From the NCBI GenBank assembly GCA_002702965.1, contig PADE01000109.1:9914-15309 (forward strand): DNA of 5,396 nucleotides, read 5' to 3'. Each line of letters begins with the position of its first letter. The stretch's first letter is position 1. The position numbers were made by a program, and so were the translations under genes. This document shows positions 1-4,380 of this stretch, in pieces. This stretch comes from Planctomycetaceae bacterium. Its GTDB lineage: Bacteria > Planctomycetota > Planctomycetia > Pirellulales > Pirellulaceae. Below the pieces are notes generated by a model. That model was given only the letters and a program-made list of their open reading frames with translations. It was not told where the DNA came from and searched no databases.

Positions 1-300
1 GATCTGACAGGAATTCAGAGGTCTTATCGCGTCACGGACATGGCGGGCGATCCGGTTGACGGCATCGATTTCAGGACAACACGGTCCGCAGGGCGCCGAC
101 TTGCCTATCTGGTGAACCTGAGCAGGAAAAAGACCAAGATCAAACTGACCCAAATAGAATCGTCGCCCCGTTCTGCCTCTATCGGCCAGCGCGCAGAGAA
201 AGCGGTGAATCAAGCACACGATTTGATCCCGAATAAGCGTGTTACCTTCCCTCTGGAGATCGAGCCCCTGGATGTGATGTTGATGGAGATCGGCGACTAG
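1..300 (+). CDS. C-terminal end of a probable glycoside hydrolase (5' truncated by window edge)
   Basis: Frame 1 is open from the first base to TAG at 298-300 and gives 99 residues. The ATG at 40 is internal, because the reading continues upstream without a stop and the residues before it (about RSYRVTD) fit the same domain. The peptide reads as a small C-terminal beta-sandwich: a strand with VTDMAGDPVDGIDFR, then RLAYLVNLSRKKTKIKL, then DLIPNKRVTFPLEIEPLDVMLMEI. This 'LVN..(K)..KL ... DL...(V)..PL.L.PLDV.L.EI' pattern is what I know from the C-terminal domains of beta-galactosidase-like and related glycosidases (for example GH42-type). The catalytic domain lies outside the window, so the enzyme class and substrate are inferred from the tail alone. 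No signal peptide or active-site residue can be assessed. The coding assignment is fairly secure and the family assignment is tentative. Confidence 0.7.
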   Translation, partial: DLTGIQRSYRVTDMAGDPVDGIDFRTTRSAGRRLAYLVNLSRKKTKIKLTQIESSPRSASIGQRAEKAVNQAHDLIPNKRVTFPLEIEPLDVMLMEIGD

Positions 301-312
301 GAGAGTCGCTGG

Positions 313-338
313 ACTCGGGGGAATAACTCGGGGGAATA
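313..338. repeat. Perfect 13-bp tandem direct repeat (two copies)
   Basis: The 13-mer ACTCGGGGGAATA occurs at 313-325 and again immediately at 326-338, thirteen bases after the stop codon of the upstream partial gene. A perfect head-to-tail duplication can come from replication slippage, or it can be the edge of an inserted element. A GTGTCC (341-346) / GGACAC (383-388) inverted pair follows at once, which is why an element end was considered. No transposase accompanies it. Confidence 0.7.
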
Positions 339-433
339 AAGTGTCCAGGAAGATGCTGAAAGAAAACGCGAATCGTGGTTTCGGACACGTACGGTTGATC
401 GCGGCAGTTTGTCCGTTTGACCGAAGACTTTGA

Positions 434-690
434 GATTCCTTTGTCCGAAGTCTCGATGCAAGACACTCGACGAAGTCGGTGCGGCGGACCTTTGACAAAG
501 ACGGTCTTGGCCCGCGCGAAGGCCACCCCCCTGTGGCCCCTTCTACCTACACCACTTGGCGCGGCAGCGCGAAGGGCTCAAGCCGGGTCAGAACCTGCTC
601 TCGACGCGCATCGACGAGCGATCCGACAAGGCCACGGACGACATCGTGGTTGGGGACGCCGAAGGGTCCGTGAACGTGGAAAAGAACTGA
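434..690 (+). pseudogene. Frame-disrupted coding remnant, unknown family
   Basis: From 541 to the TGA at 688-690, frame 1 encodes 49 residues with protein-like composition, beginning FYLHHLARQREGLKPGQN and ending DAEGSVNVEKN. By my count 42 of its 49 sense codons end in G or C, as expected for real coding sequence in this genome. There is no start codon in that frame after the in-frame TGA at 493-495. Immediately upstream, frame 2 (434-540) reads TFDKDGLGPREGHPPVAP and would join smoothly to FYLHHLARQ if one base were restored near 538-541. The simplest reading is a gene end with a 1-nt deletion and lost 5' part. I do not recognise the family. A sequencing error at the C-run (537-540) is an alternative to a true frameshift, but frame 2 is closed upstream by TGA at 431-433, so the gene would still be incomplete. 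Confidence 0.42.
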
Positions 691-708
691 CCACGATGAA
701 GGGGTCAG
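687..708 (+). terminator. Weak terminator-like hairpin after the coding remnant
   Basis: CTGACC (687-692) and GGTCAG (703-708) form a perfect 6-bp stem with a 10-nt loop, followed by AGCTTTTCTCC. The stem overlaps the TGA that closes the coding-like stretch at 688-690, a usual place for an intrinsic terminator. The stem is short and the T-run is only four bases, so the call is weak. Confidence 0.22.
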
Positions 709-766
709 AGCTTTTCTCCGGAACACGAATGGTCCTCATTTCGATTGCCGTGGGGCCGTGACTCCC

Positions 767-898
767 ATGGACGTGGTGCGCTCCGCCACGCTCGCCGTCG
801 CGGAGCGCACCGCAAACTTGGTGGCGGGTCCTGTCCGTTCCTATTCCGTGACGAACGCAGAGACCGCCAGCATCCTCACGCCGGTAGTGGGTGGATGA
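767..898 (+). CDS. Possible 43-residue ORF, unrecognised
   Basis: ATG at 767-769 to TGA at 896-898 encodes an Ala/Val/Thr-rich peptide starting MDVVRSATLAVAERTANL and ending ASILTPVVGG. Most of its codons end in G or C and its composition is protein-like, with no Cys and a single Met at the start. Against it, there is no clear ribosome binding site, the ORF contains a 12-bp perfect hairpin that by itself would shape base composition, and it sits in a decayed region. It could be a small gene, a fragment of an older one or chance. I do not recognise the sequence. Confidence 0.18.
   Translation: MDVVRSATLAVAERTANLVAGPVRSYSVTNAETASILTPVVGG
773..813. repeat. Strong 12-bp inverted repeat (hairpin)
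   Basis: GGTGCGCTCCGC (775-786) is the exact reverse complement of GCGGAGCGCACC (800-811), with a 13-nt loop. The stem can be extended by a T-G wobble (774/812) and a G-C pair (773/813). It is the strongest hairpin I found in the window. No T-run follows on either strand, so it is not a standard intrinsic terminator. It could be a Rho-independent-like structure without a U-tract, a repetitive extragenic (REP-like) element or a transposon-end structure. Confidence 0.6.
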
Positions 899-917
899 TA
901 GAATGCCCCCGCGCTGT

Positions 918-952
918 TTGACTCACCGCTCAACGGTCGAACGGTGAGTCGA
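918..952. promoter_or_regulatory. 9-bp inverted repeat upstream of the oxidoreductase gene
   Basis: GACTCACCG (920-928) pairs perfectly with CGGTGAGTC (942-950) around a 13-nt loop. A T-G wobble (919/951) and a T-A pair (918/952) extend it. It ends about 110 bp before the start codon at 1063. TTGACT at 918-923 resembles a -35 box, but no properly spaced -10 follows. The repeat could be an operator for the flavoprotein gene or a leader-RNA hairpin; the sequence does not decide. Confidence 0.35.
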
Positions 953-1062
953 TACAAGCCATGGTCGAATGCAGACGAATCTCTGGCCCCATGAAAGAGA
1001 CCCGACACCTTATTTCGCCGACAGCATAGGTCGTTTGTCTTGTCCCCAGGGTCCAACTACGC

Positions 1063-2409
1063 ATGTCCACGCTGGCAACTCCACGCCCCGACGGGCTCCC
1101 CTTCTGGCTTGATATCGACCGCCCCAGATACCCGCGGCTGGAGCACAATCTCACCGCCAACGTGGTGGTCGTCGGCGCCGGGATCAGCGGCCTCAAGTTG
1201 GCGCGCTGTCTGTCGCGGCATGGATTCGATGTGGTGGTTGTCGAAGCCGGTCGGGTGGGGGACGGTGCTTGCGGTCGCAACCAGGGCTGCATCACCCATG
1301 CAGCGGGCAGCTACGCGGATTTTTCGCAGACGCACTCACGCGAGCTGGCGCGCGATTTGTGGCGGCTGGGGCTGGAAAGTCATCGTCTCATCCGAGCACA
1401 AATAGAAGAGTACGAAATCGAGTGCGACTACCAGGTGAGTGGTTTGTTGAACCTCGTCCGTCCCGATACACCCGGGTGGGAGCAGCAACTCGCAGCCTAC
1501 CGAAAAGACTGCTTGCTGCTTTGCGAAGACGGTTTCGATGCCGTCATGCTCGATGCGGACGAAACGCAGGAACGATCCGGCAGTCCGTTCCCCGTTGCGG
1601 CGTTCGCCCAATGGGAGGCGGCCCAATTTCACTCGGGAAAGTACGTGATCGGTCTAGCGCGCGGCATCTCTCGGCACCGGAACGTTCACCTCTTCGAGGA
1701 AACGCGCGCGCAGCGCATCGAGCTTTGCGGCAATACAGTGCGATTGCACACCTCTGGTGGTGTCGTGGCCGCGGAGCGCGTCTTTCTGGCAACGAACGCT
1801 CTGGCACCGCAGTTCGTTCCCGCGCTGGAACGAGGCTTGCGGGCCGAACGCGGACAGGTCTTCGTGACCGGGCCGCTGGTGGAGAGACCCTGTCACGGAT
1901 GTTGCGGGGGCGTGCTTGCCTGGTGGCGCGAAATCATCGAGGACGACGGTAGGTATCGGCTGCTCTTCGGCGGTGGCAGGCGGCGAGACGAGCCCGATAG
2001 TTTGTTTCCGCAGTTCACCGAAAACGGCCTGCCGCACCCGCAGTTGGAAAGCGAGGGATTCCGTCCATCCAGCGAACACCAGCACCGGCTCGACACGCAG
2101 TTCGCGATCTTCTTTCCGCATCTGGCGGAGGTGCCTATTACGCACCGCTGGGGAGGACTCCAGTCGTTCACATACGACGATCTCCCCATGATTGGCGAGT
2201 TCGACCCCTCCCGGCGAGTCCACGGTATAGCCGGACTCTCCGGGAAGGGGAACTGCTACGCGGACGTCGGCGCCGAGTTCTTAGCGGGCCAGGCGGCCGG
2301 CGTGGAAAGCGACATCGAGATCCGCTACGGATCGCTCATCGAAAGAGTACTCAAACCTGGCCGAGACACGGCGAACTGGGAGGCCTGGGAGACCACCCAT
2401 CGAGCGTGA
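1063..2409 (+). CDS. FAD-dependent oxidoreductase, DAO superfamily (PuuB/DadA-like)
   Basis: This 448-residue protein is the usual length for the FAD-dependent DAO superfamily, cytoplasmic enzymes that oxidise amines, secondary or D-amino acids or gamma-glutamylated polyamines. The N-terminal Rossmann dinucleotide site is clear: VVVVGAGISG around residues 34-43, with the ribose-binding acidic residue E61 at the end of the second strand (VVVVEAGRVGDGACGRNQG). The GACGRNQG stretch (68-75) matches the GASGRNGG flavin-contact motif of the PuuB-type branch. Near the C-terminus RWGGLQSFTYDDLPMIGEF (362-380) and GLSGKGNCYADVGAEFLAG (391-409) are the second FAD-contact region. There is no signal peptide or membrane segment. 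ATG 1063 is the only sensible start, as the frame is closed by TAG at 1027; the ribosome binding site is weak (AGGG at 1048-1051, 11 nt away). An odd CHGCC cluster lies at 277-281. The gene is monocistronic in this window and converges on the isomerase gene. The substrate cannot be read from the sequence. Confidence 0.92.
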   Translation: MSTLATPRPDGLPFWLDIDRPRYPRLEHNLTANVVVVGAGISGLKLARCLSRHGFDVVVVEAGRVGDGACGRNQGCITHAAGSYADFSQTHSRELARDLWRLGLESHRLIRAQIEEYEIECDYQVSGLLNLVRPDTPGWEQQLAAYRKDCLLLCEDGFDAVMLDADETQERSGSPFPVAAFAQWEAAQFHSGKYVIGLARGISRHRNVHLFEETRAQRIELCGNTVRLHTSGGVVAAERVFLATNALAPQFVPALERGLRAERGQVFVTGPLVERPCHGCCGGVLAWWREIIEDDGRYRLLFGGGRRRDEPDSLFPQFTENGLPHPQLESEGFRPSSEHQHRLDTQFAIFFPHLAEVPITHRWGGLQSFTYDDLPMIGEFDPSRRVHGIAGLSGKGNCYADVGAEFLAGQAAGVESDIEIRYGSLIERVLKPGRDTANWEAWETTHRA

Positions 2410-2481
2410 GACGGTGCAAATCGGTGAAAGCTCGCGGCGAGTGCTTGCGATATCGTCCTGGAAGGCCAGTGAGATATCCAT
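2281..2481 (-). pseudogene. Orphan translation start with strong RBS; likely gene remnant antisense to oxidoreductase 3' end
   Basis: On the minus strand AAGGAG (2493-2488) lies exactly 6 nt before an ATG (2481-2479), the best Shine-Dalgarno arrangement in the window. The ORF encodes 66 residues beginning MDISLAFQDDIASTRREL. Only its first ~24 codons lie in the spacer; the rest is antisense to the end of the flavoprotein gene, whose + frame is clearly the real one. The position, 126 nt downstream of the isomerase stop on the same strand, is where a third gene of that operon would start. I read it as the surviving 5' end of a lost gene, or a short antisense peptide. The start loosely recalls the N-termini of acyl-CoA dehydrogenases (M-D-x-x ... 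F..E....R.E), but that is too short to claim. Confidence 0.28.
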
Positions 2482-2520
2482 GTTCCGCTCCTTACGATCC
2501 GAAGTTTCTGGTTGTTTCGC

Positions 2521-2539
2521 GGTGACCAAAAGGGTCACC
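2521..2539. terminator. Hairpin in the convergent spacer, candidate bidirectional terminator
   Basis: GGTGACC (2521-2527) and GGTCACC (2533-2539) form a perfect 7-bp stem around the loop AAAAG. It lies between the ends of two converging genes (flavoprotein stop at 2409, isomerase stop at 2607), the expected place for a shared terminator. No U-tract follows on either strand, so it is not a canonical intrinsic terminator and may only pause transcription or act with Rho. Confidence 0.4.
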
Positions 2540-2606
2540 CCGCATGCGCCGCAACCTCGCGTTCCAACTTCGTACCGGCCGCCCCGCTGGTGGCCTTGGC
2601 GGGAGC

Positions 2607-3215
2607 CTAACCTGTTAGGTTTTCGATCATCTCTTCGACATCGCGAAGCCTGTCTTTTCCGAAGAACAGCTCTTCTGCGACAAAGAAGCTCGGCGAACCA
2701 AAGACGCCACGGGCAACGGAGCGATTGACGTTGTCGATCAATTCTCGCTTGACATCCGCGTCCTGGGTTCCCGCGAGAATCTCATCGGCTGGAAGTTCCG
2801 ACTCTTCGAGCGCGGCGTGAATGACATCGTCGTCGTCCATCTTCTTCGGCTCTGCCCACATGTGCCGAAATACTTCGTCGACATACCTCTTGAAATATCC
2901 GGTTCTGCTCGCGAATACGGCACCTCGCATGATTTTCAACGTGTTGACAGGAAAGAACGGATTCGTCTCGAAGCTCGTGATCTTGTGGGCCGCCAAGAAT
3001 CGCTGCGTCTCGAGTTGTTGATACTCTCCCTTGTTCTTGATGCCCTTGAGCGCGACCATCGGAGACACATTGCCGGTCGCCTTGAAAACACCACCTAGGA
3101 GCACCGGGACATAGCTGAATTCGACACGTGTGCGCGACTCGATCGCCGGCACCACCAAGTGCGCTAGATAGGCGTTCGGGCTACCGAAGTCGAAATGAAA
3201 TTCAACAGCGGGCAT
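2607..3215 (-). CDS. 2-hydroxychromene-2-carboxylate isomerase family (DsbA-like, kappa-class GST)
   Basis: The 202-residue protein has the normal length of this thioredoxin-fold, glutathione-dependent family, whose founding member NahD isomerises 2-hydroxychromene-2-carboxylate in naphthalene degradation. The N-terminal FDFGSPNAYLA (8-18) carries the serine, S12, that activates the glutathione thiol in place of the CxxC of DsbA. An inserted helical domain follows. NPFFPVNTLKIMRGAV (85-100) corresponds to the conserved 'N..FP.N.L..MR' substrate/GSH segment, and GVFGSPSFFVAEELFFGKD (170-188), with a probable cis-Pro at P175, is the conserved end of the thioredoxin fold. Start ATG 3215-3213 has a weak AGAG ribosome binding site. 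It follows the SDR gene by 89 bp on the same strand and is probably co-transcribed. There are no other aromatic-degradation genes here, so a naphthalene role is not implied; a general GSH-dependent isomerase or transferase is as likely. Confidence 0.9.
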   Translation of the reverse strand: MPAVEFHFDFGSPNAYLAHLVVPAIESRTRVEFSYVPVLLGGVFKATGNVSPMVALKGIKNKGEYQQLETQRFLAAHKITSFETNPFFPVNTLKIMRGAVFASRTGYFKRYVDEVFRHMWAEPKKMDDDDVIHAALEESELPADEILAGTQDADVKRELIDNVNRSVARGVFGSPSFFVAEELFFGKDRLRDVEEMIENLTG

Positions 3216-3250
3216 TTGAGTCTCTTTGGGTTACTGTGAACAACCGACCG

Positions 3251-3268
3251 CGATCCGTAACCGGATCG
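3251..3268. promoter_or_regulatory. 7-bp perfect hairpin/palindrome between the SDR and isomerase genes
   Basis: CGATCCG (3251-3257) and CGGATCG (3262-3268) are exact reverse complements separated by TAAC. The site lies 36 bp upstream of the isomerase start and about 37 bp after the SDR stop. With a 4-nt loop and no T-run it could be an operator, an mRNA processing or pausing hairpin, or chance; the word CGATCCG also appears elsewhere in the window. Confidence 0.25.
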
Positions 3269-3304
3269 GACCTGGCAACCAAAGCCTGGCAGCGCGGAAG
3301 GCGA

Positions 3305-4069
3305 TTAGTGGTTCCACCAAGGAAGGTCGGAGAAGGCCCTCATGTCGATCTCGTGGGTCCAAGCGGAACGATGTTGTTGGGCCAGATGGAAGTACGTGTC
3401 CGCGATCTTGGCGGGCAGTATTAATCCATCGTGGTCCATCCCTCGCGTTTTCCGGAGCTGCTGGAATTCCTCAGGGCCGAGCATTTTACCCAGCGTGTCG
3501 GGCGAATCGACCGCCCCGTCGATGATGACGTGCACGACGTGAATGCCCTGGGGTCCAAACTGTGCATTGAGCGACTGGCATAGCATCCGGCGCCCACCCA
3601 TCGCGGCGGCATGCGAATGTTGGCCGGCATTGCCGCGCATCGCCGCGGTTGCCGACGTGACCAGAATGGTCCCTTTGCCACGCCGCTGCATATGTGGACA
3701 GACGGCCGAGGCGAGTCGAAACAAACCGAACGTCGCCAACCGCCAGCCCATTTCGAATGCTTTGTAGCTTGTGTCTTCGAGCGGACGGTCACCGATCTGC
3801 GCGCCCAAATTGTAAAGGGCGACTTCGATCGGACCAACGCTTTCCTCCACGGCAGCCACGCGCTCTTCGATGCTGCCAGCTTCGACCGCGTTGAGGAGGT
3901 AGCCAGTCGCGGTACCGCCTTCGCTTTCAATACCCTCTACGATCTTGAGCAGACCCTCTTGATCGCTTCGTCGACAAAGGACGGCGTGGTAACCCTCTCG
4001 AGCAAAACGCCTTCCCACATTGCCGCCGATGCCGGCTCCCGCACCGATCACTAAGCAGACAGAATTCAT
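3305..4069 (-). CDS. Short-chain dehydrogenase/reductase-fold protein lacking the catalytic tetrad
   Basis: The 254-residue length is typical of classical SDRs. The NAD(P) site is intact: CLVIGAGAGIGG at 5-16 gives the GxxxGxG glycines G9, G13 and G15, and the basic pair R33-R34 after the second strand suggests NADPH. N87 in YNLGA (86-90) matches the NNAG motif. The rest of the fold is recognisable, including FGPQGIHVVHVIIDGAVD (171-188). The catalytic residues are not. Aligning by eye on WRLATFG, SATAAMRG and HSHAAAMGGRR, the positions normally Asn, Ser, Tyr and Lys are A112, A140 (beside S139), H153 and M157. It belongs to the atypical SDR branch whose members carry 'RG..G...FAAAK' and 'GIHV.HV.IDG', but here even the lysine is replaced. 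It may use another mechanism or serve as a binding or regulatory protein. ATG 4069 has GGA 7 nt upstream. It leads the probable operon with the isomerase gene. Confidence 0.88.
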   Translation of the reverse strand: MNSVCLVIGAGAGIGGNVGRRFAREGYHAVLCRRSDQEGLLKIVEGIESEGGTATGYLLNAVEAGSIEERVAAVEESVGPIEVALYNLGAQIGDRPLEDTSYKAFEMGWRLATFGLFRLASAVCPHMQRRGKGTILVTSATAAMRGNAGQHSHAAAMGGRRMLCQSLNAQFGPQGIHVVHVIIDGAVDSPDTLGKMLGPEEFQQLRKTRGMDHDGLILPAKIADTYFHLAQQHRSAWTHEIDMRAFSDLPWWNH

Positions 4070-4100
4070 CGGATCGTCCAGTTACTGTTTCGGTATCTTG

Positions 4101-4116
4101 CCGAACACGTGTCCGG
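4101..4116. promoter_or_regulatory. 16-bp near-palindrome upstream of the SDR gene (operator candidate)
   Basis: CCGAACACGTGTCCGG is palindromic at 7 of 8 base pairs; only 4104/4113 (A versus C) mismatches. It lies 31 bp upstream of the SDR start codon on the minus strand. Such compact palindromes beside a start are typical binding sites for dimeric repressors of the TetR or MarR kind. No regulator gene is in the window, and no convincing -35/-10 pair could be placed around it. Confidence 0.35.
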
Positions 4117-4172
4117 CGGCCTTTCGATGGCGCCATGTTCCTGATCCGCCCACAGGTGCGTTATTTGAGGAA

Positions 4173-4367
4173 TCACTCGCGGCGGATGAAGAAAAATGGA
4201 TCGTCGGCCGCTTGCCCCCGAAATCGCAGCGGCCCGCTTGACGCCCAACTTACGGGTATCGGTTCACTGTCGTCGTCCAGTCCCACGACCTGTAGGACCG
4301 CATCGCCCGCGATCAGCTTGAATGCGATAGCGAATGCGGCACTCGTCAAAGTCGCGGCAAGAATCAC
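4173..4367 (-). CDS. Possible 64-residue small protein with hydrophobic N-terminus, coupled to the propeller gene
   Basis: A GTG at 4367-4365 opens a 64-codon ORF ending at TGA 4175-4173. AAGGA (4379-4375) lies exactly 7 nt upstream, and the GTG is 13 nt behind the stop of the preceding propeller gene, so translational coupling is plausible. The peptide begins (M)ILAATLTSAAFAIAFKLIAG, a hydrophobic stretch able to form a membrane helix or uncleaved signal, then a polar part with GLDDDSEPIPVSW and an end PFFFIRRE. Composition is protein-like, with no Cys and few Arg or Ser, unlike the shadow frames around it. The same frame stays open upstream to 4946, but that part is antisense-type shadow of the propeller gene with Ser/Thr/Arg-rich composition. 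An alternative ATG at 4374 gives only 36 residues. The family is not recognised. Confidence 0.42.
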   Translation of the reverse strand: MILAATLTSAAFAIAFKLIAGDAVLQVVGLDDDSEPIPVSWASSGPLRFRGQAADDPFFFIRRE

Positions 4368-4380
4368 GGGACATTCCTTC

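Larger units (their letters stand above)
301..1062. other. 762-bp region without an intact gene
   Basis: No ORF here has both a credible start and protein-like composition over a useful length. The region contains a 13-bp tandem duplication (313-338), a coding-like but frame-disrupted stretch (434-690), a weak terminator-like hairpin (687-708), a possible 43-codon ORF (767-898) with a 12-bp hairpin inside it, and a 9-bp hairpin (918-952) in front of the oxidoreductase. The mix of coding-like fragments with broken frames suggests a decayed gene or mobile-element scar between the glycosidase and oxidoreductase genes. I saw no tRNA, transposase or CRISPR array in it. No convincing -35/-10 pair for the downstream gene was found. 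Confidence 0.6.

Noticed and set aside
242..526. 94-codon minus-strand ORF spanning the first spacer
   Set aside because: It overlaps the well-supported + strand gene end and has Ser/Arg/Pro-rich low-information composition.
1269..1952. 227-codon + strand ORF inside the flavoprotein gene
   Set aside because: Arg/Gly/Ser-rich composition with no motif; it is a shadow frame of the clearly recognisable DAO-family gene.
1654..2223. 189-codon minus-strand ORF antisense to the flavoprotein
   Set aside because: Long open antisense frames are common opposite high-GC genes; no family pattern and no RBS seen.
2609..2622. CCTAAC-GTTAGG inverted repeat followed by TTTT at the end of the isomerase gene
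   Set aside because: The two-base spacer cannot form the full stem; only a 4-bp stem is feasible, and the sequence is constrained by the last isomerase codons.
3421..3930. 169-codon minus-strand ORF within the SDR gene
   Set aside because: Shadow frame rich in Arg, Ser and Trp; the overlapping SDR frame carries the Rossmann motif.
3230..4088. Shared word GTTACTGT just upstream of both the isomerase (3230-3237) and SDR (4081-4088) starts
   Set aside because: It is an 8-mer at slightly different distances (15 and 12 bp) and in a window this size chance is a reasonable explanation; flanks do not match.
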